Source: SZUA-36 sp963774415 (lineage in GTDB: Bacteria > Pseudomonadota > Gammaproteobacteria > Xanthomonadales > SZUA-36). Taken from it: 64,000 nt of DNA. Of the stretch, positions 40,347 to 51,639 are shown one piece after another. The translations under genes were made by a program, and so were the position numbers. The notes under the pieces are model-generated. The model was not told where the DNA came from and did no database searches. It saw only the letters and a program-made list of their open reading frames with translations. The stretch is taken from positions 248,001 to 312,000 of the forward strand of contig CAVZEU010000001.1 in NCBI GenBank assembly GCA_963774415.1, in the 5' to 3' direction. The number at the start of each line of letters is the position of its first letter. Position 1 is the stretch's first letter.

Positions 40347-42740
40347 ATGGGCATCAAGGAGATATTCGCGACCATGGCTTACGGCGAGGCGCCCGAAAGC
40401 GCGGCCGCCGCCCAGGCATGGTATGAAGACCGCGAGTTTACGCTGCTGCACTACATCGACGGCGACTGGCAGTCTCCCGGGAGCGGTGAATATTTCGATA
40501 GCCGCAATCCGGCCAGCGGAGAAACGCTGGCGCGCGTGGCCGACGGCAATGCCGCGGACGCCGACCGCGCGGTGGCTGCCGCGGCGAAAGCAGCGCCGGC
40601 GTGGGCCGCGCTGAGCGGCCACCAGCGCGCGCGCTACCTGTACGCCATTGCGCGCCAGCTGCAGAAGCACAGCCGTCTTTTCGCGGTGCTGGAGAGCCTC
40701 GATAACGGTAAGCCAATTCGTGAATCACGTGATATAGATATACCGTTGGCGGCGCGCCACTTTTATCATCACGCGGGCTGGGCGCAGGTCCGGGAGCGGG
40801 AATTGCCGGGGTATGAGCCGCTGGGCGTGGTCGGCCAGATCATCCCGTGGAATTTCCCCTTGCTGATGGCCGCGTGGAAGCTTGCGCCGGCGCTGGCGAT
40901 GGGCAACACCGTGGTGCTGAAGCCGGCCGAGTACACCTCGTCGACCGCCCTGCTGCTGGCGCAGGTGTGCGGCGAGGTCGGTTTGCCGGCGGGGGTAGTG
41001 AACGTGCTGTTGGGCGACGGCAAGGCCGGTGAGGCGCTGGTCAGGCACCCGGACGTGAAAAAGATCGCTTTCACGGGCTCCACCGAGGTCGGGCGCCTGC
41101 TGCGCAGGGCGACCGCGGGCAGCGGCAAGAAACTGACCCTGGAACTGGGCGGCAAGTCGCCGTTCATCGTGTTTGACGATGCCGACCTCGACAGCGTGGT
41201 CGAGGGCCTGGTCGATGCGATCTGGTTCAACCAGGGAGAGGTCTGTTGTGCCGGCTCCAGGCTGCTGGTACAGGAGTCCGTGGCCGCAGCTTTGTTGCAG
41301 AAGGTTCGCGCGCGCATGTCCAAACTCGTCATCGGTGATTCCCTGGACAAGGGTATCGACATCGGCGCCGTGGTCGACCCGGTGCAATTGGAGCGCATCC
41401 GCGACATGGTGCAACTCGGGGTCGAAGAAGGCGGGCGGCTCTGGCAGCCCGAGTGCGACTTGCCGGAGCGGGGCTGCTTCTACCCGCCGACGCTGCTGAC
41501 CGAGGTGCAACCCGCGGCGACGCTGGCGCAGGAGGAAATCTTCGGCCCGGTGCTGGTGGCGATGACCTTCAGGACGCCGTCCGAAGCCGTCAGCCTGGCC
41601 AACAACAGCCGCTACGGCCTGGCCGCCAGCGTCTGGACGGAAAACATCAACCTGGCGCTGGACGTTGCGCCCGCGCTCAAGGCGGGCTCTGTTTGGGTCA
41701 ATTGCACCAACGTGTTCGACGCGGCTTCCGGCTTCGGTGGTTACCGCGAGTCCGGTTTTGGTCGCGAGGGCGGCAGGGAGGGCCTTTACGAATACGTCAA
41801 ACCCGCCTGGGAAAGTGCGCTGAGCGAGACGGCGGTGTACCCCTTGCCGCAGTTCGAACCGCAGCCCGCAGGGTCGCGGTGCGGTGATGCCGGCAGTGTC
41901 GACCGGACCGCCAAGCTGTATATCGGCGGCCGCCAGAAGCGGCCCGACCAGGGCTACAGCCTGACAGCGTACGACGCCGCGGGCCTGCCCGTGGGCGAAT
42001 ATCCCAACGGCTCGCGCAAGGATATACGCGACGCGGTCGAAGCGGCACGCGCGGCGCAGGGCTGGACCAGCGCGACCGCCCACAACCGGGCGCAGGTTTT
42101 GTATTACATCGCTGAAAACTTGCAGGCGCGCGCGCAGGATTTCAGCCGCCGGATCGCCCAGTTGAGCGGCAAGCGGGGAGACGAGGCCGCGGCGGAACTG
42201 CAGCTGTGTGTCAGCCGCACCTTCACCTATGCGGCCATGGCGGATAAATACGACAGCGCGGTGCACGCGACGCCGTTCCGCAATATCACGCTGGCCATGA
42301 AAGAGGCGCTCGGCGTGGTTGCCATCGTGGCGCCGGAGGAAGCCGGGCTGATCGGCCTGGTGTCCACCGTCATGCCGGCACTGGCGATGGGCAACCGCGT
42401 GGTGCTGGTGCCGTCGCAGCAGTATGCGCTGCTGGCGACCGACTTCTACCAGGTGCTGGACACGTCCGACCTGCCCGGCGGCGCGCTGAATATCGTCACC
42501 GGTGAACGCGGGGCCCTGACGGCGGAGTTGGCGAAGCATTACGATATCGAGGGTCTTTGGTACTGGGGCAGCGCCGAGGGCAGTACGCTGGTCGAGGCCG
42601 AGGCCGCCGCGACGATGAAACGCACCTGGGTCAACTACGGCCTGTACCATGACTGGGAAGACCCGGCGCAGGGCGAAGGCGAGGCCTTCCTGCGCAAGGC
42701 CGTCGAGATCAAGAATATCTGGATCCCCTACGGGGAATGA
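40347..42740 (+). CDS. Double-domain aldehyde dehydrogenase, ALDH16 type
   Basis: A 797-residue protein with two ALDH modules. The first (about 25-505) is complete: PWNFPLLMAAWK, FTGSTEVGR, Glu266 in LELGGKSP, and catalytic Cys300 in FNQGEVCCAGSR. The second (about 535-797) has an ALDH-like Rossmann part (ALGVVAIVAPEEAGLIGLVSTVMPALAMGNRVVLVPS) but lacks the catalytic-cysteine region, as is known for ALDH16 proteins. ATG 40347 is chosen because the open frame upstream runs through deoC in another frame. Linkage to deoC suggests it oxidises acetaldehyde from deoxyribose breakdown. Confidence 0.92.
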   Translation: MGIKEIFATMAYGEAPESAAAAQAWYEDREFTLLHYIDGDWQSPGSGEYFDSRNPASGETLARVADGNAADADRAVAAAAKAAPAWAALSGHQRARYLYAIARQLQKHSRLFAVLESLDNGKPIRESRDIDIPLAARHFYHHAGWAQVRERELPGYEPLGVVGQIIPWNFPLLMAAWKLAPALAMGNTVVLKPAEYTSSTALLLAQVCGEVGLPAGVVNVLLGDGKAGEALVRHPDVKKIAFTGSTEVGRLLRRATAGSGKKLTLELGGKSPFIVFDDADLDSVVEGLVDAIWFNQGEVCCAGSRLLVQESVAAALLQKVRARMSKLVIGDSLDKGIDIGAVVDPVQLERIRDMVQLGVEEGGRLWQPECDLPERGCFYPPTLLTEVQPAATLAQEEIFGPVLVAMTFRTPSEAVSLANNSRYGLAASVWTENINLALDVAPALKAGSVWVNCTNVFDAASGFGGYRESGFGREGGREGLYEYVKPAWESALSETAVYPLPQFEPQPAGSRCGDAGSVDRTAKLYIGGRQKRPDQGYSLTAYDAAGLPVGEYPNGSRKDIRDAVEAARAAQGWTSATAHNRAQVLYYIAENLQARAQDFSRRIAQLSGKRGDEAAAELQLCVSRTFTYAAMADKYDSAVHATPFRNITLAMKEALGVVAIVAPEEAGLIGLVSTVMPALAMGNRVVLVPSQQYALLATDFYQVLDTSDLPGGALNIVTGERGALTAELAKHYDIEGLWYWGSAEGSTLVEAEAAATMKRTWVNYGLYHDWEDPAQGEGEAFLRKAVEIKNIWIPYGE

Positions 42741-42801
42741 CACCGGCACCGGCGGCCGGGTGGTTGATTATAGCCATGCGAGGGGGGTACGGGCGGATCA
42801 T

Positions 42802-44703
<1,902 letters not shown>

Positions 44704-44733
44704 CCATTGCGTGCCTGGCTGGAACGGTTGGCC

Positions 44734-44739
44734 ATTATA
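44734..44739 (-). promoter_or_regulatory. Candidate -10 box of yheS
   Basis: The minus strand reads TATAAT within CATATAATGG, 31 bases before the ATG at 44703, a good distance for a short leader. No clear -35 accompanies it. Confidence 0.35.
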
Positions 44740-44917
44740 TGCCAGGACGATCGGTCCCAGGTTGCGGCCGCGGGTAAATATTCGTGGCCTCCGGCGGTGT
44801 AATTTGAAACAATAAGCGGTATGGAAACGGCAGGCTGGAAACAGTGTCGCGGCGTTGCCCGCAGACACGCGAAGCCAGCTGATGACCTGCCTTCGGATGC
44901 AAGATTACGGTGAGAAT

Positions 44918-46030
44918 ATGCTGCCCAAACGCACCCTGATGGGGCCCGGCCCCTCAGATGTTTACCCGTCAGTGCTCGAGGCAATGGCGCGGCCGACCAT
45001 CGGCCACCTCGACCCGGCCTTCATTGTCTTCATGGATGAACTCAACGCGCTGTTGCGCGCCGCGTTCATGACAACCAATGCCGTGACGCTGCCGATTTCG
45101 GCGCCCGGTTCGGCGGGGATGGAGTGTTGCTTTGTCAACCTGCTGGAGCCGGGTGAAAAAATCGTCATCGCCAGCAACGGTGTTTTCGGCGGGCGCATGC
45201 TCGAGGTCGCCAAGCGCTGCGGCGCGGTGCCGGTGGCGGTTGAATTCGACTGGGGAACGGCCATCGAGCCCGGCAAGGTCGAAGACGCCCTGAAACAACA
45301 CCGGGACGCGGTGGCGCTCGCCTTCGTCCACGCCGAGACTTCGACGGGTGCGCGTTCCGATGCGGAAACGCTGTGCGCCCTGGCGCGGGATTACGGCTGT
45401 CTCAGCATTGTCGACGCGGTGACATCGCTCGGCGGCATCGAGCTCAGGGTCGATGATTGGGGTATCGACGCCGTCTATTCCGGCACCCAGAAATGCCTGT
45501 CGGCGCCGCCCGGCCTGTCGCCGGTGTCATTTACGGAAGCGGCGATGGACAAGGTCAGGGCGCGGCGCACGGCGCCGCAGAGCTGGTTCCTGGACCTGAA
45601 CCTGTTGACCGGGTACTGGGGCGGCGGCGCCAAGCGGGCTTACCACCACACGGCGCCGGTCAACGCCCTTTACGCCTTGCACGAAGCCCTGCGGATACTC
45701 AGCGCCGAAGGCCTGGAAAAGGCCTGGCGGCGGCATTGGCAAAACCACGAACTGCTGCGGGACGGCCTGGCGGCGATGGGTCTGGAGTTCTACGTGGCCC
45801 CGGACGACCGTTTGCCGCAGCTGAATGCGGTTGTCGTACCCGACGGTGTCGACGAAGCGCGGGTGCGCGGCGTTTTGCTGAACGAATTCGACCTCGAAAT
45901 CGGCGCCGGGCTGGGGCCGCTGGCGGGCAAGATCTGGCGCATCGGCCTGATGGGCGCTTCGTCGACGCCCCGGCACGTGGAATTGTGTCTCGAGGCGCTT
46001 GAATCGGCCCTCAAAAAAGAGGGTCGCTGA
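44918..46030 (+). CDS. Pyridoxal-phosphate aminotransferase class V (alanine-glyoxylate / serine-glyoxylate type)
   Basis: A 370-residue fold-type I enzyme. It begins LPKRTLMGPGPSDVYPSVLEAM, typical of the alanine/serine-glyoxylate aminotransferase branch. SAPGSAGMECC lies at the phosphate site, HAETSTGA and SIVDAVTSLGG follow, and the PLP lysine is Lys192 in YSGTQKCLSAPPG. It probably transfers the amino group of alanine or serine to glyoxylate. GGTGAG precedes ATG 44918; upstream in-frame ATGs give an unlikely N-terminus. A link with glyoxylate from the aceK-controlled shunt is conceivable but the genes are 8 kb apart. Confidence 0.92.
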   Translation: MLPKRTLMGPGPSDVYPSVLEAMARPTIGHLDPAFIVFMDELNALLRAAFMTTNAVTLPISAPGSAGMECCFVNLLEPGEKIVIASNGVFGGRMLEVAKRCGAVPVAVEFDWGTAIEPGKVEDALKQHRDAVALAFVHAETSTGARSDAETLCALARDYGCLSIVDAVTSLGGIELRVDDWGIDAVYSGTQKCLSAPPGLSPVSFTEAAMDKVRARRTAPQSWFLDLNLLTGYWGGGAKRAYHHTAPVNALYALHEALRILSAEGLEKAWRRHWQNHELLRDGLAAMGLEFYVAPDDRLPQLNAVVVPDGVDEARVRGVLLNEFDLEIGAGLGPLAGKIWRIGLMGASSTPRHVELCLEALESALKKEGR

Positions 46031-46114
46031 AAACGGCGGCGCGGCGGAGGCTGCGTTCCGCTACCATCACGCGGCGATTGCCAGCGTCCTGAAAAACACA
46101 CGCAGCAGGTAATT

Positions 46115-47071
46115 ATGAAGCACCACCGAGCGGAAGTACCCGAACCCGCCCACCCGCAACGGCGCACGGAGCGGCTGCCGTTGCAGGAAGCCAAGCCGCG
46201 GGATGAAGACCCGCTGGCCGCTGAGCGCGTGGCGAAAATCATGGACAGTCCCGCCTACCGGCCCGCCATCGACGACGAGGACTTTCTCGGCGGCGATGAT
46301 GCCCGCGGCGTGCGCCTGCAACTCGACTACCTGAAACCGGAGCGGTTGCTGAGAAAACACGGCATCGTCGACACGATCGTTGTTTTCGGCAGTACGCGGC
46401 TGGTTGAACCGCAGACCGCGAAAAGGAACTGTGAGCGGCTGCGCCGGGTGCTGGCGGAACAGCCCGGCAACGAGGACGTCGCGCGGCGTCTCAGGGTGGC
46501 CGAGCGGATTCTGGCCAAGAGTCACTATTACGAGGTCGCCCGGGCGTTCTCACGCCTGGTGGCGCAGTCGGACGGGGGTCCACCGGATTCGCGCCTGGTG
46601 ATCATGACCGGCGGCGGCCCGGGGATCATGGAAGCGGCCAACCGCGGCGCGTTCGACGTCGGCGCCAAGTCGGTCGGTCTGAATATCTCGCTGCCGTTCG
46701 AGCAGTTTCCGAATCCTTACATCACCCCGGACCTGTGCTTCCAGTTCCATTACTTCGCCCTGCGCAAGTTGCATTTCGTGATGCGCGCCAGGGCGCTGGT
46801 GGCGTTTCCCGGCGGCTTCGGCACGCTCGACGAGCTGTTCGAGACCCTGACCCTGGTGCAGACACGCAAGATCAAACCCCTGCCGGTGGTGCTGGTGGGC
46901 AGGGAGTACTGGCGCCGCCTGTTCGATATCGACTTCATGGTGGAAGAGGGCGTCATCGACGCCGAAGACCGGGATCTGTTCTGGTACGCGGAGACCGCCG
47001 AGGACATCTGGGAAGGCCTGCTGTGCTGGTACGAGAAGTGCGGTGAAAAACTGGAGATGCAAACATCATGA
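46115..47071 (+). CDS. LOG-family protein (TIGR00730-like)
   Basis: A 318-residue Rossmann-fold protein of the lysine-decarboxylase-like/LOG family. The two signature motifs are MTGGGPGIMEAANRGA and FPGGFGTLDELFETLTLVQT. Related proteins release cytokinin-like bases from nucleoside monophosphates or are nucleotide-monophosphate nucleosidases. A ~75-residue N-terminal extension precedes the core, as in the longer bacterial members. Its stop overlaps the start of the metallo-hydrolase gene by four bases (ATGA), so the pair is coupled. Confidence 0.92.
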   Translation: MKHHRAEVPEPAHPQRRTERLPLQEAKPRDEDPLAAERVAKIMDSPAYRPAIDDEDFLGGDDARGVRLQLDYLKPERLLRKHGIVDTIVVFGSTRLVEPQTAKRNCERLRRVLAEQPGNEDVARRLRVAERILAKSHYYEVARAFSRLVAQSDGGPPDSRLVIMTGGGPGIMEAANRGAFDVGAKSVGLNISLPFEQFPNPYITPDLCFQFHYFALRKLHFVMRARALVAFPGGFGTLDELFETLTLVQTRKIKPLPVVLVGREYWRRLFDIDFMVEEGVIDAEDRDLFWYAETAEDIWEGLLCWYEKCGEKLEMQTS

Positions 47072-48462
47072 AAATTTCATTCCACGGCGCCGACCAGGGC
47101 GTGACCGGTTCGTGCCATTTGCTCGAGTGTGCCGGCAAAAAGGTGCTGATCGACTGCGGCATGTTCCAGGGCGGGCGCGAACTCAGGGAAGAGAACGCGG
47201 AAGACTTCGGTTTTGACGCTGGTGAAATCGATTTCCTGTTGCTGACGCACGCGCACCTGGATCATTGCGGTCGTATCCCGCTGCTGGTCAAACGCGGCTT
47301 CGCCGGTGAAATCATATCCACGGCCGCCAGTTTCGAACTGGCGCGGCTGGTGCTGCTGGATTCGGCCGGCCTGCAGGAGGAAGAAGCCAATTACCAGAAC
47401 CGGCGGGCGCGCCGCAAACACGGCAACAAGGCGAAGGCCGAGAAACCGCTGTACACGACCCTGGACGCCCTGAACAGCTTCGAACTGTTTGGCCGCAAGG
47501 TGAAGTACGGCGAGGCCATGGAGTTGGCTCCCGGAGTCCGTGCCACGTTCCTGGACGCCGGGCATATCCTCGGTTCCGCCAGTATCCTGCTGGAACTGGA
47601 GGAAGACGGGCGCGGGCACCGGATCCTGTTTTCCGGTGACCTGGGTTACAACGGGCGGGCCATCCTGCGCGACCCGACGCCGCCCCCGCACGTCGACAGC
47701 GTGGTCATGGAATCGACCTACGGTGACCGCCTGCACAAACAACTGAAGCCGTCGATCGAAGAGCTTTATGAAGCAATCAACACGACCATCGGACGCGGCG
47801 GTGTGGTCGCGATACCGACTTTTGCCCTGGAACGCGCCCAGGAGGTGCTTTATTGCCTGCGTGAAGGCGTGGAGAAGGGCGTGATCCCGGCCAGCCTGAA
47901 CGTATTCCTGGACTCGCCGATGGCGATATCGGCGACGGAGATCTTCGACCGGCACCCGGAGTGCTTCGACACAGAGACCCTGACGATCTCGAAGAACGGT
48001 GAGGACCCCTTCGACTTGCCTGGTCTGCATTTTACGCGTGAGACCGCGGAATCGATCGCGCTCAACCAGGTCGAAAGTGGCGCCGTGATCATGGCCGGCT
48101 CCGGGATGTGTACCGGCGGCAGGATTCGCCATCACCTGCGCCAGCGTCTCGGCCAGCGCAGGAACAGCGTCGTCTTCGTCGGCTACGCGGCGCAGGGTAC
48201 GCTCGCCCGGCAAATCATCGACGGCGCCGAGCGCGTGCGTATTTTTTCCGACGAGGTGCCGGTGCGCGCGAGTATTTACACGATCGGCGGCTTTTCCGCC
48301 CACGCGGACCAGGCGGAATTGCTGGACTGGCACCGCCACATCCAGAATCCCGCGACGACCTACCTGGTCCACGGTGAGCCGGAGAGCATGACCGCCCTGG
48401 CGGGCAAGCTGGGTCAAACGGACATCGAGATGCCGCGCATGGGTGATGTTTTCGAGTTGTGA
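47068..48462 (+). CDS. MBL-fold beta-CASP RNA metallo-hydrolase
   Basis: A 464-residue beta-CASP nuclease-type protein. Metal motif 2 is LTHAHLDHCGRIP, DAGHILGSASILLE is motif 3, FSGDLGYNGRAIL is motif 4, and the beta-CASP region has ESTYGDR, PTFALERAQEVLYCL and the late IYTIGGFSAHADQAELLDW and YLVHGEPESM. This is the CPSF-73/YSH1-like branch found in many bacteria, with likely endo- or exoribonuclease activity. It is coupled to the LOG-family gene and lies nine bases before the phosphate transporter gene. Confidence 0.94.
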   Translation: MKISFHGADQGVTGSCHLLECAGKKVLIDCGMFQGGRELREENAEDFGFDAGEIDFLLLTHAHLDHCGRIPLLVKRGFAGEIISTAASFELARLVLLDSAGLQEEEANYQNRRARRKHGNKAKAEKPLYTTLDALNSFELFGRKVKYGEAMELAPGVRATFLDAGHILGSASILLELEEDGRGHRILFSGDLGYNGRAILRDPTPPPHVDSVVMESTYGDRLHKQLKPSIEELYEAINTTIGRGGVVAIPTFALERAQEVLYCLREGVEKGVIPASLNVFLDSPMAISATEIFDRHPECFDTETLTISKNGEDPFDLPGLHFTRETAESIALNQVESGAVIMAGSGMCTGGRIRHHLRQRLGQRRNSVVFVGYAAQGTLARQIIDGAERVRIFSDEVPVRASIYTIGGFSAHADQAELLDWHRHIQNPATTYLVHGEPESMTALAGKLGQTDIEMPRMGDVFEL

Positions 48463-48471
48463 TCGAGGCCT

Positions 48472-49506
48472 GTGGACCCCGCCACGCTGACCCTGCTGCT
48501 TGTTATCGCCACGGTCGCGTTGTTCGCCTTCACCAACGGTTTTCATGACGCCGCCGACATGGTCGCCACCGCCATCGCCTCGCGCGCCATGCGACCGGGC
48601 ATCGCTATCGCCGTGGTCTCTGTCTTCACCTTCATCGCACCGTTCACGGTCGGTTTGGCGGTGGCCGATACGATCGGTACTTTTATCGACATCGGCCAGG
48701 TTTCCGTCGTGGTCGCAGAGACGGCCGTCATCGCGGCGTTACTGGCTGCCGTGACCTATAACCTGGTGACGTGGCGGCTCGGCTACCCGTCGTCGTCGTC
48801 GAACTCACTGGCGGGTGGTCTCGTCGGGGCCGGGTTGTACACGGTCGGTGCAGGCGGCATCCAGTGGGGTTGGGCGTCTTTGCAGCACTTTCAGCTGAGC
48901 GGTGTCGCCAAGGTCGCCGCCGGCTTGCTGGTTTCTCCGCTGCTGGGCTTTGTGCTGGGGTTTCTGCTGATGAAGGCGATGTTTGCTGTCTTGCGCCATT
49001 TTTCGCGCCGCATCGAGCCGCTGTTCCGCTATTCCCAATACCTCAGCATGGCGTGGCTGGGCTTTTCCCACGGCGCCAACGATGCACAGAAAGGCATGGC
49101 GATCATCGGCATGATGCTACTCGCCAGCGGCACCACCGCGCACTTCACGATCCCGTGGTGGGCGGTGCTGCTGTGCGTTTCGGCGATCACGCTGGGAACG
49201 GTCTTCGGCGGCTGGCGCATCATCCGCACGCTGGGATTCGGCATTTACCGCCTGAAGCCCATCCACGCGGTGGCCAACCAGTTGGGGTCGGCGCTGGTCA
49301 ATACGCTCGCGACCGCGATCGGCGCGCCGACATCGACCACGCAGGTGGTGACGGCCACGCTGGTCGGCAACGGTACGGCGGAAAAGCCGGGCCACGTGCA
49401 TTGGCGCAAGGTCGGCTCGATCGTCACGGGCTGGTGGCTGAATCTGCCGGTTTCTATCGCGCTGGGCTGGTGCTACGCCTATGTATACTTTACGCTCAGG
49501 TCCTAG
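48472..49506 (+). CDS. pit: PiT-family inorganic phosphate transporter
   Basis: A 344-residue membrane protein with about ten helices. The paired PiT signatures are FTNGFHDAADMVATAIASRAM near the N-terminus and GFSHGANDAQKGMAIIGMML in the second half. It takes up phosphate with protons or metal-phosphate complexes. The start is GTG at 48472, and the ribosome binding site is weak, suggesting low expression or coupling to the gene before. The DUF47/PhoU-like protein that follows is the standard partner. Confidence 0.95.
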   Translation: MDPATLTLLLVIATVALFAFTNGFHDAADMVATAIASRAMRPGIAIAVVSVFTFIAPFTVGLAVADTIGTFIDIGQVSVVVAETAVIAALLAAVTYNLVTWRLGYPSSSSNSLAGGLVGAGLYTVGAGGIQWGWASLQHFQLSGVAKVAAGLLVSPLLGFVLGFLLMKAMFAVLRHFSRRIEPLFRYSQYLSMAWLGFSHGANDAQKGMAIIGMMLLASGTTAHFTIPWWAVLLCVSAITLGTVFGGWRIIRTLGFGIYRLKPIHAVANQLGSALVNTLATAIGAPTSTTQVVTATLVGNGTAEKPGHVHWRKVGSIVTGWWLNLPVSIALGWCYAYVYFTLRS

Positions 49507-49531
49507 GGCCGGTTGACAATTGCGGAAAGCC

Positions 49532-50155
49532 ATGATGGGCTTCATCAGAAAATTCCTGCTGCCGCGCGAGGTCGATTTCAACGCGGCCCTGCTGGCCCAG
49601 GCGCGTATCGGCCGCGCCATGGTGGATGTCCTGCACGCATCCTGCAGCCAGGAGGGTACGGCAGGACTGGACGCCATCGCCGAGTACGCCGAGCAGGCGA
49701 ACGCCCTGAAAAACAAAAACATGCAGGAATTGCTGGATGTCTTTATCACGCCCTATGATAAGGAATCCATCTACCGCATGATTACACAGCTCGATTGGAT
49801 TACGCTCTCGGTCAAGCACTTCGTGCTCGAAACCAACGTCTACGACCTGCATTCGATCGGCAAATTCAAACCGGTCATCGCCGCGCTGGCGGACATGGCG
49901 GAAGCGCTGCAAACGGGTATCGCTCAGCTCGATGCCGTGCAGATGAGCGTCATATCCCGCGACGTCGACCGCATCCGCACGCAATACGACAACGTCGTCA
50001 GCCTGTGCGCGCGGGAAACGGGCATCGTCCTCGAACAGGACGACATCAAACTGGTTTTCAAGCAGAAGGACCAGTTGCGGCAACTGCGCGAGATCGCCAG
50101 GCGCATTCACATCGCTGCCGATACGCTGGCCGACATGGCCATCAAGGTGGTTTAA
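49532..50155 (+). CDS. DUF47 family PhoU-like phosphate transport regulator
   Basis: A 207-residue all-helical protein, beginning MMGFIRKFLLPREVDFNAAL, with the family features ALKNKNMQELLDVFITPYDKESIYRMI and ARRIHIAADTLADMAIKVV. DUF47 proteins (Pit accessory) usually sit beside PiT transporters and are thought to modulate phosphate uptake. The start is either of two adjacent ATGs at 49532/49535, 25 bases after the pit stop. Strong hairpins follow the stop. Confidence 0.93.
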   Translation: MMGFIRKFLLPREVDFNAALLAQARIGRAMVDVLHASCSQEGTAGLDAIAEYAEQANALKNKNMQELLDVFITPYDKESIYRMITQLDWITLSVKHFVLETNVYDLHSIGKFKPVIAALADMAEALQTGIAQLDAVQMSVISRDVDRIRTQYDNVVSLCARETGIVLEQDDIKLVFKQKDQLRQLREIARRIHIAADTLADMAIKVV

Positions 50156-50161
50156 ACGATA

Positions 50162-50207
50162 AATGGGGCCGGGTTCCATACACTGCGTTATCGAACCCGG
50201 CCCCATT
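50162..50207. terminator. Strong hairpin between convergent genes, probable terminator
   Basis: AATGGGGCCGGGTTC (50162-50176) and GAACCCGGCCCCATT (50193-50207) form a perfect 15-base stem with a 16-base loop, six bases after the DUF47 stop. No T-tract follows on the plus strand, so termination efficiency is uncertain. Confidence 0.5.
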
Positions 50208-50218
50208 GCTGAAAAGGG

Positions 50219-50246
50219 CGCGTGCCCCTACCGATCGGGGCACGCG
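50219..50246 (-). terminator. Hairpin after hsp20, probable terminator
   Basis: CGCGTGCCCC (50219-50228) and GGGGCACGCG (50237-50246) form a perfect 10-base stem with an 8-base loop. Reading the minus strand it follows the hsp20 stop by 13 bases and is followed by CCCTTTTC, a short T-run. Confidence 0.55.
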
Positions 50247-50259
50247 TCCGGAAAAGCAA

Positions 50260-50781
50260 CTAGGCGGCTTTCACCGGGATATGTTTGACCTTTTTCTGCG
50301 CTTCCGCAGATTTTGGCAGGGTGATTTTCAGTACGCCCTTCTTGAACGATGCGTCGATCTTCGACTCATCGACCTCGACCGGAATCGGGATCGAACGCCT
50401 GAACGTGCCGAAAACACGCTCGGTGCGGTAATAGTCCTTGCCCTTTTCCTCGTCCTCCTGCTTCTTTTCACCCCGAATGGTGAGCAGGCCGTCGGTCAAC
50501 GTGATGTCGACGTCTTTCTGGTCCATTCCTGGCAATTCCACCCTCACGTGGATAGCCTTGTCGTCTTCGGTTTCGTCGATCCGCGGAGTCAGTTGCGAGA
50601 ATTCCTGCAACCGGCCCATCGGCATCGAATGCATGCCCATGCTCCGGAAATCGTCGAACAGCCGGTCCATCTCCTTGTGGAGTGATTCCATACCGGTATA
50701 AAACGATTCGAACGGACGCTCCTCGTCCTCCCATGACCTGAGTCCGCCCCAGCGCCATGGCATCATCTGTTTCAGTGACAT
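50260..50781 (-). CDS. Hsp20/alpha-crystallin small heat-shock protein
   Basis: A 173-residue small chaperone that holds unfolding proteins without ATP. The alpha-crystallin domain (about 62-160) has RIDETEDDKAIHVRVELPGMDQKDVDITL, LTIRGEKKQEDEEKG, RTERVFGTFRRSIPIPVEVD and FKKGVLKITLPKS. The N-terminal arm is Trp/Met-rich. ATG 50781 is fixed by a near-perfect AAGGAGGT four bases upstream; the open frame extends further but without support. Such a strong ribosome binding site fits a rapidly induced stress gene. No ROSE-type thermosensor is evident. Confidence 0.96.
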   Translation of the reverse strand: MSLKQMMPWRWGGLRSWEDEERPFESFYTGMESLHKEMDRLFDDFRSMGMHSMPMGRLQEFSQLTPRIDETEDDKAIHVRVELPGMDQKDVDITLTDGLLTIRGEKKQEDEEKGKDYYRTERVFGTFRRSIPIPVEVDESKIDASFKKGVLKITLPKSAEAQKKVKHIPVKAA

Positions 50782-51008
50782 TGCAACCTCCTTTCCATCG
50801 TAACTATGGAGTGTTAACAAACGGTGCGGCAAGCTCGCCGCCTGCCCGGAAGTCGTTGCATGGTCGTGCCCAGGCCGTTCTTCCGAACGCGGTTGCCTAT
50901 CGCACAGTGTAAATATAGGTGTGAAATTCTGAATCTCAATCGGATCAGGGGCAAAAATGGCATATTTTTTTTGCCGGCCATGCGGGCGCGCATTTTTGCA
51001 GCGCGACG

Positions 51009-51039
51009 CCAGCGCGGCCCGCGACCCGGGCCGCGCTGG
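51009..51039 (-). terminator. GC-rich hairpin after the small membrane-protein gene
   Basis: CCAGCGCGGCCC (51009-51020) and GGGCCGCGCTGG (51028-51039) form a 12-base stem with a 7-base loop, nine bases after the stop codon on the minus strand. No T-tract follows. Confidence 0.4.
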
Positions 51040-51048
51040 AGCAGGGGG

Positions 51049-51639
51049 TTACGTCTCTGGCTGCACCCCGCCGGGTTTGCGTGCGCGCAGGTATCGCGCG
51101 AGGTAGTGTTGCCCGGCCAGGAGCAGCAAACCGAGCAGGACCAGCAGCCACAGGTAGCGTTCCATGTAGGCCAGTACCAGCAGGCTGGCGGCGAGAAAAA
51201 GACCCGTGAGGCGGAACAGCCAGCCCATGCGGATGCCGGCGATGAACGTGGCCAGCGCGAAGACCAGCAGCAACACGAGGACGGTGGCCTGGGTGCTCAG
51301 GCGTCCTATCTGCTGGATGATAAATACCATCTGCACGCCAACGCCCAATGCCAGCCACTGGGCTAACTGTGTCCACAAGACGTTGGCCCACGGGTACTTG
51401 CCGGCGCGCACGTTGGGCCTTTCCGCTACCAGGCTGGCAACGAAGAACAAGGCCACCATGAACAACCAGTAGCCGTGGGCGTGAGCCGGTGCGATATCGG
51501 CGATCGCAACGCCGGCATAGGAGGCGCCCAGGAGCACGAGCAGGGTGATTTCAGAGGCCAGGTGCGTGGCCGTGAAAATCGGCTTTGAAGCGACAGGTTC
51601 TTTAGCCGCGGTTCCGGGGTCATTGCTATGTTCAGTCAT
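51049..51639 (-). CDS. Multi-pass membrane protein, function unknown
   Basis: A 196-residue protein with about six transmembrane helices (for example ITLLVLLGASYAGVAIA, YWLFMVALFFVASLV, VLVLLLVFALATFIAGI and RYLWLLVLLGLLLLA). The N-terminus is hydrophilic and the C-terminus basic. I recognise no family motif. ATG 51639 has GAAGG upstream; a GTG at 51648 is possible. Its start overlaps the end of the P-type ATPase gene by eight bases, so the two are translationally coupled and it may assist or regulate that pump. Confidence 0.7.
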   Translation of the reverse strand: MTEHSNDPGTAAKEPVASKPIFTATHLASEITLLVLLGASYAGVAIADIAPAHAHGYWLFMVALFFVASLVAERPNVRAGKYPWANVLWTQLAQWLALGVGVQMVFIIQQIGRLSTQATVLVLLLVFALATFIAGIRMGWLFRLTGLFLAASLLVLAYMERYLWLLVLLGLLLLAGQHYLARYLRARKPGGVQPET

